Below, piece after piece: positions 27,241 through 35,497 of a stretch of 64,000 bases of DNA. The notes under the pieces were generated by a model, which searched no databases, was not told where the DNA came from, and saw only the letters and a list, made by a program, of their open reading frames with translations. Source of the DNA: Fontivivens sp964399735 (GTDB lineage Bacteria; Zhuqueibacterota; Zhuqueibacteria; Residuimicrobiales; Krinioviventaceae). The position numbers were made by a program, and so were the translations under genes. Every line of letters begins with the position of its first letter. The stretch's first letter is position 1. The stretch lies in assembly GCA_964399735.1 (NCBI GenBank), contig CAYNSO010000001.1, positions 124,001 through 188,000 of the forward strand, in the 5' to 3' direction.

Positions 27241-28335
27241 TTATTTTTTTGTTAGCACAAAGTCAATTGTTTTTCTTAAATTAACTGCCGACACATCACG
27301 GGTCAAGTGATATTGACCGATTTTATTGAGCAATATCCACAACTGGCCCTTGTCGGATCGCTTTTTATCTTTGCTCATTGCGTGAATAATTGATTCCGGG
27401 GAAATGGCGGCTGGGATATCCGGAGGCTCTAACTGACTGACAAGAGTACAGGCGCAGTCCAGGTCTTTTTGCTTGATAAATTGTTGCAGATAAGACAAGT
27501 ACAAAGCGCCGCGCATACCATGCGCAATCGCCTCGCCATGTAAAAAATAGTTGTAATTGGTAACTGTTTCCAGGGCGTGACCGATGGTATGACCAAAATT
27601 GAGAATAGCACGCAGACCGGCTTCCCTTTCATCCTTTGCTACCACATCGGCTTTTATTCTGCAACAAGTGGCAATCACTTGCTGAACTTTATTAATATCC
27701 GTTAAATGAATAATATCAGTGATTGAAGTGGATAATTGTGTAAAAAAGGAAAAATCACATATAAAGGAATACTTGATTACTTCTGCTAAACCGGCTTTAA
27801 TTTCGCGAGTTGGGAGCGTTTGTAAAACTGATGGATCAATAACCACCAGTTCCGGTTGATGAAAAGCGCCAATGAGGTTCTTGCCCAGCGGATGATTTAT
27901 GCCGACCTTGCCGCCAACGCTGCTATCGACCTGGCTCAATAAAGTTGTAGGAATTTGTACAAAACGGATACCGCGTAAAAAGGTAGCGGCGATAAATCCT
28001 GCCAGGTCACCGACTACACCGCCCCCCAGAGCAAGGATAACAGACTGACGGGTTGCCCGTTCGGTGATAAGTTGTGTATAGAGAGAATCGGCAATTTGAA
28101 AAGATTTGGAATTTTCACCGGCAGGTACAATTAGAATTTTTGCCGGTAAACCTGACTGTTGCATTGAATTTTGCAATATTTCGGCATAAAGAGGATGAAC
28201 ATTATTATCAGTTATGATATAATAGTCCTGGCTCAGGTTCAAATCAAGCAAAATTCCACCAACCCGTGATAAACTATCGGGTTCAATCATGATTGGATAG
28301 GAATGTTCTTGAGTTTTAACAATGATTTCATTCAT
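27241..28335 (-). CDS. aroB: 3-dehydroquinate synthase
   Basis: 364 residues. Second shikimate step: DAHP to 3-dehydroquinate, using NAD and a divalent metal. Landmarks: GGGVVGDLAGFIAATFLRGI for the nucleotide, PTTLLSQVDSSVGGKVGIN, and the metal ligands in ILNFGHTIGHALE and LHGEAIAHGM. The start overlaps the aroK stop by 4 bases. Confidence 0.97.
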   Translation of the reverse strand: MNEIIVKTQEHSYPIMIEPDSLSRVGGILLDLNLSQDYYIITDNNVHPLYAEILQNSMQQSGLPAKILIVPAGENSKSFQIADSLYTQLITERATRQSVILALGGGVVGDLAGFIAATFLRGIRFVQIPTTLLSQVDSSVGGKVGINHPLGKNLIGAFHQPELVVIDPSVLQTLPTREIKAGLAEVIKYSFICDFSFFTQLSTSITDIIHLTDINKVQQVIATCCRIKADVVAKDEREAGLRAILNFGHTIGHALETVTNYNYFLHGEAIAHGMRGALYLSYLQQFIKQKDLDCACTLVSQLEPPDIPAAISPESIIHAMSKDKKRSDKGQLWILLNKIGQYHLTRDVSAVNLRKTIDFVLTKK

Positions 28336-28868
28336 ACATTTTGAGAGATTGTTTTCAAGATAAACGAGCCAAGTTCAGGAATGGTTTTTGAGCCATCATT
28401 AAGAAAAGTATAATCTGCCTGGCGGTAATAGGGTTCACGGTCATCCAGCATGCTTTTAATCTTGATCTGTAACTCTGATCCGGTGAGATTGGCCATGAGC
28501 GGGCGGTGTGATTTATTGGCAATCCGTTTTGCCAAAATTTCAATCGGCGCGGATAAACAGATCAAAAGACCACTTTTCTTTAATAATGCCCGGTTTTCAT
28601 CGCGAATGATTGCACCGCCGCCCAGTGAAATAACCAGCTGACGGCGGGCAGCAATGTCTTTAAGAACATCTGTTTCCAGGTTGCGGAAAACCTCTTCTCC
28701 ATTCTCGGCAAATATACGACTTATTTTTTTGCCGGCTTTGATCTCGACCAAATCATCGGTATCATGAAAAGGCCAACCCAGCATTCTGGCAATTTCCCGT
28801 CCTGTTGCAGATTTTCCGCAAGCCATAAAACCCATGAAATAGATATTTTTACCATTCCAGGGGTACAT
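28332..28868 (-). CDS. aroK: shikimate kinase
   Basis: 178 residues. ATP-dependent phosphorylation of shikimate. Walker A GFMACGKSATG near residue 15, DTDD for Mg/shikimate, the ISLGGGAI shikimate site, and the lid arginine in KSHRPL. Overlaps aroC by 20 bases and aroB by 4 bases, pointing to coupled translation. Confidence 0.96.
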   Translation of the reverse strand: MYPWNGKNIYFMGFMACGKSATGREIARMLGWPFHDTDDLVEIKAGKKISRIFAENGEEVFRNLETDVLKDIAARRQLVISLGGGAIIRDENRALLKKSGLLICLSAPIEILAKRIANKSHRPLMANLTGSELQIKIKSMLDDREPYYRQADYTFLNDGSKTIPELGSFILKTISQNV

Positions 28869-30054
28869 TGGCTAACCCTTTAAAATTATGCAGCATTTCC
28901 TGAATCGAATCGCCGCCCAGTTTTTCGTACAGGGCGTCGGCGAGCACAATAGCCAGCATGGCTTCGCCAATGACAGCCGCAGCCGGTACAGCGCATACAT
29001 CAGCGCGTTCATAATGGGCAGAGCAGGCTTCTTGTGTGGCAACATTCACCGAGTCAAGCGGCTGGATCATAGTCGGTAACGGTTTCATTGTCGCTGTAAT
29101 AATAATTGGTTCACCATTACTCATACCCCCTTCAATTCCGCCGGCGTTATTGCTGCTGCGGTAATAACCGATAGCGTCGTTGTAGTAGAGTTGGTCGTGC
29201 ACTTTGTTGCCGGGCAATTCAGCTACTTTTGCTCCCATGCCGATCTCGACGGCTTTGATGGCATTGATACTCATCATTGCAGCGGCAATTTGTGCATCCA
29301 GCCGGCGATCCCAATGAACATGGCTGCCCAAACCAACCGGCAAGCCGGTAGCGATTAATTCAAACTGGCCGCCCAGCGATGTGCCTTGTTTTTTTGCTTC
29401 ATCAACAAGAGAGATCATTGCAGTTGTAGCGGCAGCATCGGCACAGGCCATGGGTGATTCTTCAACCTGTTTAAATATGGTTGTTAATTCTTTAAAGTAA
29501 TCCGGATTTTTAAAATGTCGGGGAGAAATATCTAAAATACTGAATGGTGATGTGACTGTGCCAATGCGGGTAATGTGGCCGTAAATATGAATATGAAATT
29601 TTTCCAACAGTGTTTTACATATAGCGCCAACGGCAACCCGCATGGTGGTTTCGCGCGCGGAGGAACGTTCCAGTAAATTTCGTAAATCATTTTGCCGATA
29701 TTTGACCATGCCGGCAAAATCGGCATGTCCGGGCCTGGGCATTTGCAGAAGCGGAACTGGATGTTCAATCGGCTTTACAGACATTTTTTCAGTCCAGTTA
29801 ATCCAGTCCTTATTTTCAAGCAGCAAAGAAACCGGGCTGCCGAGAGTTACGCCATAACGCACCCCGGATAAAATGCGTGCATGATCATGTTCAATTTTCA
29901 TGCGTTCCCCGCGGCCATAACCACGCTGGCGGCGCCGTAATTCAAGTTCGATTCCCGTTTCCGAAATTTCCAGCCCGGCCGGCAAACCCTCGATTATAGC
30001 AGTCAATGCCCGACCGTGCGATTCCCCGGCGGTTAAAAATCGTAGTCTAGTCAT
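28849..30054 (-). CDS. aroC: chorismate synthase
   Basis: 401 residues. Last common step: EPSP to chorismate with reduced FMN. Landmarks: LTAGESHGRALTAIIEGLPAG at the N-terminus, RRRQRGYGRG, SARETTMRVAVGA and the C-terminal GGIEGGMSNGEPI. Overlaps aroE by 8 bases and aroK by 20. Confidence 0.97.
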   Translation of the reverse strand: MTRLRFLTAGESHGRALTAIIEGLPAGLEISETGIELELRRRQRGYGRGERMKIEHDHARILSGVRYGVTLGSPVSLLLENKDWINWTEKMSVKPIEHPVPLLQMPRPGHADFAGMVKYRQNDLRNLLERSSARETTMRVAVGAICKTLLEKFHIHIYGHITRIGTVTSPFSILDISPRHFKNPDYFKELTTIFKQVEESPMACADAAATTAMISLVDEAKKQGTSLGGQFELIATGLPVGLGSHVHWDRRLDAQIAAAMMSINAIKAVEIGMGAKVAELPGNKVHDQLYYNDAIGYYRSSNNAGGIEGGMSNGEPIIITATMKPLPTMIQPLDSVNVATQEACSAHYERADVCAVPAAAVIGEAMLAIVLADALYEKLGGDSIQEMLHNFKGLANVPLEW

Positions 30055-30931
30055 AACTTTTCAATTCCTGGTTCATTATTTTATGCAGTTCCTGTAATTG
30101 CTTGCGGGTTAATACAAGCTGTTGTTCCCCGCTGAAAATCCGTAACGATTCCAGTCCCTGGTAAATGAGCATATCCAGGCCATTTTGCACAACCGCACCC
30201 TGCTTTTGGGCTTTTTGCAGCAGTAAGGTCTGTTGTGGATTATAGATCACATCATAAACAAAATGTTTACGATTGAAACAGGAGAAATCAGTAATAACAG
30301 CACGACCGGCATCAGGATGCATGCCGACAGCCGTTGTGTTGATGATGATCGTTGCGTTTTGAATATAATCATTTATATCCGGCGCATCGGGACGAAACAG
30401 CGATACATCGGTCATTTGCAATTTGGTTACAGCCAGGTTGTGCAAGTTTTGTGCTTTATCTGCAACCAGGTCGCAAATAAATAATTTGGTAATGTTTAAA
30501 CGGGACAAGGCATAACAAACCGAACGAGCAGCGCCGCCGGCGCCAAATAAAACCACAGTAGCGCCGGAAAATCGTTCACGGTTTTCACCCAATGATTCTG
30601 TAAACCCTGCTGGATCAGTAACGTGAGCATGCAAAAGGCCATCCACATTTTTTATTGTATTGGCAGCCTGCAATAACTCCACTTGAACCGATTTTTTATC
30701 CACAAACGGTAGAATCGCTTCCTTGTGCGGGACTGTTACGTTCAAACCACCAATCCCCAGGGTACGAACCGCCTGTAAACAGGCTTTGAGCTGTATTGTA
30801 CGGATGTGAAAAGCAGTATACACCGCATTTAAACCGAACTGGCTTATCATCCAGTTTTGCATGACCGGTGAAAGGCTATGCGCGATAGGGTCGCCGATAA
30901 CTGCATATAATTTACCGGTTGCGTTAATCAT
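30047..30931 (-). CDS. aroE: shikimate dehydrogenase
   Basis: 294 residues. NADPH-dependent reduction of 3-dehydroshikimate. HSLSPVMQNW binds shikimate, GLNVTVPHKEAI carries the catalytic lysine, FGAGGAARSVCYAL is the dinucleotide loop, and the C-terminus has NGLDMLIYQG. Overlaps aroA and aroC by 8 bases each. Confidence 0.96.
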   Translation of the reverse strand: MINATGKLYAVIGDPIAHSLSPVMQNWMISQFGLNAVYTAFHIRTIQLKACLQAVRTLGIGGLNVTVPHKEAILPFVDKKSVQVELLQAANTIKNVDGLLHAHVTDPAGFTESLGENRERFSGATVVLFGAGGAARSVCYALSRLNITKLFICDLVADKAQNLHNLAVTKLQMTDVSLFRPDAPDINDYIQNATIIINTTAVGMHPDAGRAVITDFSCFNRKHFVYDVIYNPQQTLLLQKAQKQGAVVQNGLDMLIYQGLESLRIFSGEQQLVLTRKQLQELHKIMNQELKSYD

Positions 30932-32207
30932 TGCGCAGTGACTCTAAAATTTCAAAAAAACCTGGAAATGAGGTATCCACACATTCAATATTGTTGATTT
31001 GAGTCTCTCCTTCTGCGATGAGTGCGGCAATAGAAAATGCCATTGCAATGCGGTGATCGCTATATGAATCAATCTCCGCACCACGCAACCGGGATGGGCC
31101 GTCAATAATCATTCCATCTTTGATTTCACGGATATTCGCTTTCATTTTTTTCAAATTACTAACAACTGTGGTAATGCGATCTGATTCTTTGATGCGTAGC
31201 TCACCGGCGTCTTTGATGGTTGTGGTGCCGTTTGCCTGGGTTGCGGCTACCGCAAGAATAGGGATTTCATCGATAATTCGTGGAATTAGCGAGCCGCTCA
31301 GAGTCGTTGGATTCAAATTGACCGGTCGGGCTATTAATTTCTGGCGCGGTTCAAAGTTCACAGTAATTTGCGGTTCCGTTTGTACCGGGGCTTTCATTGC
31401 TATCAATGCATCCAAAATTCCTGTACGAGTAAGGTTGACTCCAACATTGGGCATAATTATTTCTGAATCCGGCAGCAAAGAACCGGCAATGAGGAAAAAA
31501 GCCGCTGCAGAAATATCGGCTGGAATATCAATATCGGCGGCTTTTAACTCCGTTGGGCCCTTTAAACCGGCCATGCCAGGATTTGCCTGGATGTTGACAT
31601 TGAATTCTCGCAGCATGAGTTCGGTATGATTGCGAGATTCGGATGGCTCTGTGACACGGGTAATCCCCTTGGCATACAAACCGGCCAGTAGAATACAGGA
31701 TTTCACCTGGGCGCTGGCTACTGCTGAAGCATAATCAATGGCGCGAAGCTGGTTGCCGCGAATTTTTAAAGGCGCCTTGAACATATTGCTTTCAATTTGC
31801 GCCCCCATCATTTCCAGTGGTTCAATAACACGTCGCATCGGGCGATTTTGCAGGGAAGCATCGCCGGTAATTTCTGTAATAAAATCCTGCGCCGCTAAAA
31901 TGCCGGACAACAGCCGAATTGTTGTGCCGGAATTGCCCACATCCAGGATATTTTTCGACGCCTTTAAACCATACATCCCTCCGCCTTTGACGATAACCTG
32001 ATCTATTTTTTTCTGAATTTTAATACCAAGCTGCTGCAAACACTGAATGGTATTATTGACATCCAGCGCATTAGACAGACCGGTAATATGGCAATCTCCA
32101 TCAGATATTGCGCTTAATATTAGCGCACGATGCGAGATCGACTTGTCGCCCGGTAGAACAATTTCACCCCGCAAACTAGTTGCAGGTTTGATCACGATAC
32201 TTTTCAT
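30924..32207 (-). CDS. aroA: 3-phosphoshikimate 1-carboxyvinyltransferase (EPSP synthase)
   Basis: 427 residues from the ATG at 32207, chosen because GAGGG lies 6 bases upstream; a longer frame would add 10 residues inside tyrA. Landmarks: LPGDKSISHRALILSAI, DVGNSGTTIRLLSGIL, and the late RIKESDRI with the substrate-binding arginine and DSYSDHRIAMA. Adjacent to tyrA (1 base apart). Confidence 0.97.
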   Translation of the reverse strand: MKSIVIKPATSLRGEIVLPGDKSISHRALILSAISDGDCHITGLSNALDVNNTIQCLQQLGIKIQKKIDQVIVKGGGMYGLKASKNILDVGNSGTTIRLLSGILAAQDFITEITGDASLQNRPMRRVIEPLEMMGAQIESNMFKAPLKIRGNQLRAIDYASAVASAQVKSCILLAGLYAKGITRVTEPSESRNHTELMLREFNVNIQANPGMAGLKGPTELKAADIDIPADISAAAFFLIAGSLLPDSEIIMPNVGVNLTRTGILDALIAMKAPVQTEPQITVNFEPRQKLIARPVNLNPTTLSGSLIPRIIDEIPILAVAATQANGTTTIKDAGELRIKESDRITTVVSNLKKMKANIREIKDGMIIDGPSRLRGAEIDSYSDHRIAMAFSIAALIAEGETQINNIECVDTSFPGFFEILESLRND

Positions 32208-32208
32208 A

Positions 32209-33318
32209 TTATTCCCTCTTTGCGCATTCAAGGCCATTGGCTTTAAGTAATTCCAAAGCTTGTTCCTGTTCCTTTTCCGTAGAGAACGCCAAACGGATCG
32301 TTCCCCCCTCGTCTTCCCGGATTTTTAATACTTCAATATCCTTTATATTGATTTCATTGCCAGCCAGTGCATTGGCAATGAGCGCAATCATACCGGGCCG
32401 GTCTTCTACAGCCACAGATAAATCATAATGCGGTCGTAAAAAACCTTTGGTATCGCTGGGTATATATAACCGGTTACGGGCGGAATTTTCAAAATATTTT
32501 TGTAATTCATCTGTCAACAGCATATCTTTAACTTTATTCAACTCTTCAATATAAGCATCAATATAGGTAACAATCATGTCTGCATTGGTGGTGCGAATCT
32601 GCTCCCAAATGCCATAAGGGCTGGAAGCAATACGGGTCATATCCCGAAAGCCACCGGCAGCCATTTTTAAAAAGTGCGGGCTTTCCTTTTGTTTTTTAGC
32701 CACCATATTCATCAACGCAACGGCAGCCATTTGCGGTAAATGACTGACCGCAGCAGCAATTTCATCATGCAATTTAGGCAGCAATAATAATACTTTGGCG
32801 CCAATCCGTTCCAGCAAATCGCCAAAAGCTTTGCGGGTTGCTTCATTAATTGGCCGAACCGGCGTTAAAACATAGATCGTATTTTCAAACAGAAATGGAT
32901 CAGCAGCATTAACGCCGCGAAATTCAGATCCAGCCATCGGGTGGCCGCCGATAAAATCGCATTCCTTGGGCAAATGAATATTGGCTGTTTCAACAACTCG
33001 GCGTTTGATGCTGCCTACATCAGTGATCAGAGTATTGGGTTTTACATATTTGCCGATTACCTGTAAATGTTCTATTATAATGTTAATTGGCGTACACAAA
33101 AAAATCAAATCTGCCTGTGCGACTGCTTCTCCCAAATCATCAATGGAATAAACCAGATCGACCGCTTTGCGTTTTTTGGCGTTTTCAAGAGCGTAGGGAT
33201 TATCCACGCCAATAATTGTACCAGTATAGCCTTTTCGTTTAAGGGCGAGCGCCAGGGAACCACCAATCAGGCCAACACCCACGATTAATATTTTGGTAAA
33301 TCTTTCATTTGTATCCAT
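32209..33318 (-). CDS. tyrA: prephenate dehydrogenase with C-terminal ACT domain
   Basis: 369 residues. Oxidative decarboxylation of prephenate to 4-hydroxyphenylpyruvate on the way to tyrosine. NAD loop VGVGLIGGSLALALK near the N-terminus, catalytic histidine in GGHPMAGSE, then a helical dimer domain and an ACT domain from about 295 (YDLSVAVEDRPGMIALIANAL), which in relatives binds tyrosine for feedback control. Not fused to chorismate mutase, which is encoded separately at the head of the operon. 3 bases from the DAHP synthase gene. Confidence 0.95.
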   Translation of the reverse strand: MDTNERFTKILIVGVGLIGGSLALALKRKGYTGTIIGVDNPYALENAKKRKAVDLVYSIDDLGEAVAQADLIFLCTPINIIIEHLQVIGKYVKPNTLITDVGSIKRRVVETANIHLPKECDFIGGHPMAGSEFRGVNAADPFLFENTIYVLTPVRPINEATRKAFGDLLERIGAKVLLLLPKLHDEIAAAVSHLPQMAAVALMNMVAKKQKESPHFLKMAAGGFRDMTRIASSPYGIWEQIRTTNADMIVTYIDAYIEELNKVKDMLLTDELQKYFENSARNRLYIPSDTKGFLRPHYDLSVAVEDRPGMIALIANALAGNEINIKDIEVLKIREDEGGTIRLAFSTEKEQEQALELLKANGLECAKRE

Positions 33319-33321
33319 TAT

Positions 33322-34344
33322 TTATCCCTGTTTTATTTTTCTGCCAATTGCCCAGGCAATCATTCGTAATTCTTCCATTAGTCGTTCAAACTGATGCGGG
33401 TACAGAGATTGTGCACCATCGGAAAGCGCTTTTTCCGGTTGATGATGTACTTCAATGGTCAAACCGTCCGCTCCGGCGGCAACAGCAGCACGCGCCATGG
33501 GCCCAACTTTATCGCGCAGACCGGTTCCATGGCTAGGGTCGACAATAATTGGTAAATGGCTTAATTTATGGACTACCGGAATTGCCGAGATGTCGAGGGT
33601 GTTGCGGGTATAATTTTCAAATGTACGAATTCCACGCTCGCAAAGTATAACATTATAATTGCCCCCGGCCATAATATATTCCGCTGCCATTAAAAATTCT
33701 TCGATGGTAGCGGCCATTCCGCGTTTGAGTAAAATGGGCTTGCTGGTTTTTCCCAATTCACGTAACAGTGGAAAATTTTGCATGTTGCGGGCGCCAACCT
33801 GCAGAATATCAATATTCTCCACCATCATATCCAACTGGTTTTCCCGCATAATTTCTGAAACAGTCGCCAGGTCAAACTGTTTACCCGCTTCTTTCATCAG
33901 TTTCAGGCCTTCTTCTCCCAATCCCTGAAAACTATAGGGCGAAGTGCGGGGTTTAAAGGCGCCGCCGCGCAGAACTGTTGCCCCGGCCTTTTTAACCAAA
34001 CCGGCGATAGTAAACAACTGTTCTTCACTTTCAATGGAGCAAGGACCGGCTATTACGTGGATTTCATCAGAGCCAAACACCACATCCCTGATTTTTACCT
34101 CAGTGTTTTCCGGATGAAAAGTGCGGCTGGAAAGTTTATAAGGTTCGGTAATGCGAACAACTTCCTGAACACCATCCATAATTTCAAACTGGCGGATATC
34201 AATATCCCGCTTATCGCCAATTGCGCCCAGAATCGTTTTATTAACCCCGACTACTTTGTGAACATCAAACCCCAAAGATTTTAAGCGATCGGCAACAACA
34301 ATAATCAGCTCTTCCGACGCGCTATCCTTCATGACTATAACCAA
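33322..34344 (-). CDS. aroF: 3-deoxy-7-phosphoheptulonate (DAHP) synthase, type I-beta
   Basis: 340 residues. First shikimate step: PEP plus erythrose 4-phosphate. The catalytic barrel begins at about 94 with IAGPCSIESEEQL. The N-terminal 70 residues (VIVMKDSASEELIIVVADRL) match the small ferredoxin-like regulatory domain of the Thermotoga-type enzyme, which mediates tyrosine and phenylalanine inhibition there. The TTG start is preferred over an ATG four codons later because AGGA lies 7 bases before TTG and the family usually starts here. 51 bases after the chorismate mutase gene. Confidence 0.95.
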   Translation of the reverse strand: MVIVMKDSASEELIIVVADRLKSLGFDVHKVVGVNKTILGAIGDKRDIDIRQFEIMDGVQEVVRITEPYKLSSRTFHPENTEVKIRDVVFGSDEIHVIAGPCSIESEEQLFTIAGLVKKAGATVLRGGAFKPRTSPYSFQGLGEEGLKLMKEAGKQFDLATVSEIMRENQLDMMVENIDILQVGARNMQNFPLLRELGKTSKPILLKRGMAATIEEFLMAAEYIMAGGNYNVILCERGIRTFENYTRNTLDISAIPVVHKLSHLPIIVDPSHGTGLRDKVGPMARAAVAAGADGLTIEVHHQPEKALSDGAQSLYPHQFERLMEELRMIAWAIGRKIKQG

Positions 34345-34395
34345 GGTCTATTCCTTTCTCGGTAAATACCTGTTAAATCTATCCTGTCCAGTTTG

Positions 34396-34704
34396 TTAAT
34401 TACCTGGAATTATCTCGCCGGTTATTTCATCGGCTGCGTTATTTTCATTTTCACTTTGTAAATTTCGACAAACAAGAATAATTAATTGAAATATTGCCCG
34501 TACATCTTGATGTGAAAGTGGGCCTGAATTCTTTACCAAAATATTGGTAATAATCTGCTCTTCCCGTTCATGGCTATGGATAGCCAGGGAATTTTGCTGC
34601 TTTACTTTGCCAATGAGCAAGGCATATTCAGCCCGTTTTGTTAACAAGTTGAGGATTTGTTCATCTATATTGTCAATTTCACTGCGAATCGAATGAATAT
34701 CCAT
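34396..34704 (-). CDS. AroQ-type chorismate mutase
   Basis: 102 residues from the ATG at 34704, which has GGAG 6 bases upstream; an ATG four codons earlier has no ribosome site and sits in the terminator run-out. Converts chorismate to prephenate. All-helical AroQ fold: SIRSEIDNIDEQILNLLTKRAEYALLIGKVKQ holds the expected active-site Arg and Lys, and a later Arg-rich helix completes the fold. It is the first structural gene of the aromatic operon, directly downstream of the leader peptide and terminator. Confidence 0.92.
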   Translation of the reverse strand: MDIHSIRSEIDNIDEQILNLLTKRAEYALLIGKVKQQNSLAIHSHEREEQIITNILVKNSGPLSHQDVRAIFQLIILVCRNLQSENENNAADEITGEIIPGN

Positions 34705-34721
34705 GCTTTGCTCCATAAAAG

Positions 34722-34755
34722 AAAAAACCCACTATCAGATTTTTGGTAGTGGGTT
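34722..34755 (-). terminator. attenuator terminator in front of the aromatic operon
   Basis: A perfect 9-bp stem (AACCCACTA at 34755-34747 with TAGTGGGTT at 34734-34726), a 12-base loop and a run of T down to 34722. It ends 18 bases before the chorismate mutase start codon, inside the operon leader, so it can only act as a conditional terminator of this operon. Its 5' arm can pair with an upstream segment instead. Confidence 0.88.
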
Positions 34756-34801
34756 AGATTTGCAAAAAAAAATTTCAGTTTAAGCTAATCTATCCCGTAC
34801 C
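34745..34801 (-). promoter_or_regulatory. putative antiterminator pairing
   Basis: The segment 34801-34787, the end of the leader reading frame, can pair with 34760-34745, which includes the 5' arm of the terminator. Paired blocks: GGTA with TACC, GGG with CCC, TAGATT with AATCTA, 13 base pairs separated by a small internal loop and one A-A mismatch. The two structures are mutually exclusive. A ribosome stalled at the Tyr/Phe codons would leave the upstream arm free; one reaching the stop codon would cover it. Confidence 0.75.
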
Positions 34802-34850
34802 TGCCAGCAAAGTAATAAAAATAAAACAAATTGTAATAAGTGAATTTCAT
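34785..34850 (-). CDS. Tyr/Phe-rich attenuator leader peptide
   Basis: A 21-codon frame from ATG at 34850 to TAG at 34785. Ten residues are aromatic: 6 Tyr and 4 Phe, with Phe3, Tyr5-Tyr6, an unbroken FYFYYF at 9-14 and Tyr18; the tail reads AGRYGID. It lies about 40 bases after the predicted transcription start and ahead of the terminator. Role by analogy with pheL: ribosome position on the aromatic codons reports charged tRNA-Tyr and tRNA-Phe levels and decides termination. No good Shine-Dalgarno precedes the ATG, the main weakness; an in-frame TTG at 34889 would make a longer leader but would sit at the predicted transcript start. Confidence 0.82.
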   Translation of the reverse strand: MKFTYYNLFYFYYFAGRYGID

Positions 34851-34895
34851 AGCGTTAATCGGGTTTAGAATTCTGTTCCATCTTTTCAAGAGTTA

Positions 34896-34923
34896 AATTT
34901 AATACTTAAAAACCAATAGTCAA
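34896..34923 (-). promoter_or_regulatory. sigma-70-like promoter of the aromatic operon
   Basis: -35 TTGACT at 34923-34918, 16-bp spacer, -10 TAAATT at 34901-34896. Transcription would start near 34889, about 40 bases before the leader peptide. The -35 fits well, the -10 is average. Confidence 0.6.
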
Positions 34924-34961
34924 GCACTTTTTTATATAATTGACAATTATTTAGTGACCGC

Positions 34962-34985
34962 AATAAATATTTTTGAATATTTATT
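34962..34985. repeat. perfect AT-rich inverted repeat after queD
   Basis: AATAAATATT and AATATTTATT around a 4-base loop form a perfect 10-bp stem. It lies between the queD stop and the aromatic promoter. There is no T-run, but a short 4-bp hairpin with seven T follows the queD stop at about 35019-34999; together they may end the queD transcript. Confidence 0.4.
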
Positions 34986-35017
34986 TAATATCAAACCGGA
35001 AAAAAACCATCATCAGG

Positions 35018-35383
35018 TTATTCCGAATAGATCACGGAAAATTTTTCCGTTTCACTGATCTGTACCTGGTGCATATTGATAAATTGCGGCAACCTTTGTT
35101 TCATAAAATCATAAATATATTTTGCCAGATTTTCCGATGTTGGATTCACCTTGTCAAATGGCGATGTTTCATTAATTAATCGGTGATCAAATTGAGACAG
35201 ACAGTCATCCAGAATTTTTTTCAGGTCAAATAAATCCATGACCATACCGGATTCATCGAGATTTTCGGAAGCAATTGTAGCTTTGACATTCCAGTTATGC
35301 CCGTGTATACGGCGGCAAGCTCCCGGATATTCCACCAGGTGGTGTGCAGCAGAAAAAAATGATTCAACAACCAGTTTATACAT
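35018..35383 (-). CDS. queD: 6-carboxytetrahydropterin synthase
   Basis: 121 residues. Makes 6-carboxy-tetrahydropterin for queuosine and other 7-deazaguanines. The zinc histidines are in SAAHHL and RIHGHNW and the catalytic cysteine in GACRRIHGH; the late TSENLAKYIYD holds the pterin-anchoring region and SETEKFSVIY the C-terminal glutamate. It has its own candidate promoter. Other que genes are not in the window. The paralogous 6-pyruvoyl-tetrahydropterin synthase activity cannot be excluded. Confidence 0.92.
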   Translation of the reverse strand: MYKLVVESFFSAAHHLVEYPGACRRIHGHNWNVKATIASENLDESGMVMDLFDLKKILDDCLSQFDHRLINETSPFDKVNPTSENLAKYIYDFMKQRLPQFINMHQVQISETEKFSVIYSE

Positions 35384-35408
35384 AATAACTCTATTATATA
35401 AAAAAATG

Positions 35409-35427
35409 AACGGAGTGCAATTCCGTT
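35409..35427 (-). promoter_or_regulatory. hairpin in queD 5' leader
   Basis: AACGGA and TCCGTT enclose a 7-base loop and are followed by CATTTTTTT, terminator-like but short. An alternative 8-bp pairing of GGAGTGCA (35471-35464) with TGCACTCC (35419-35412) uses the same bases. No PreQ1 riboswitch consensus was recognised. Confidence 0.4.
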
Positions 35428-35431
35428 ATGA

Positions 35432-35440
35432 ATTATACCA
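35432..35440 (-). promoter_or_regulatory. extended -10 promoter of queD
   Basis: TGG followed by a perfect TATAAT (35437-35432) forms an extended -10 element 49 bases before the queD start. No good -35 is visible, as is common with extended -10 promoters. Confidence 0.45.
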
Positions 35441-35497
35441 TTATTAGCGTCACATAAAGGTAATGCACTCCATATTTATAAATTTAAAACGCATCTT

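Noticed and set aside
31120..31629. 169-codon plus-strand frame
   Set aside because: Antisense to aroA with low-complexity, Ile/Ser-rich translation and no ribosome site.
34858..34884. Mini-frame MEQNSKPD in the aromatic operon leader
   Set aside because: Eight codons, out of frame with the aromatic leader, no aromatic residues and no ribosome site.
35384..35497. PreQ1 riboswitch before queD
   Set aside because: The stem-loop and A-rich tail of PreQ1-I are not present.
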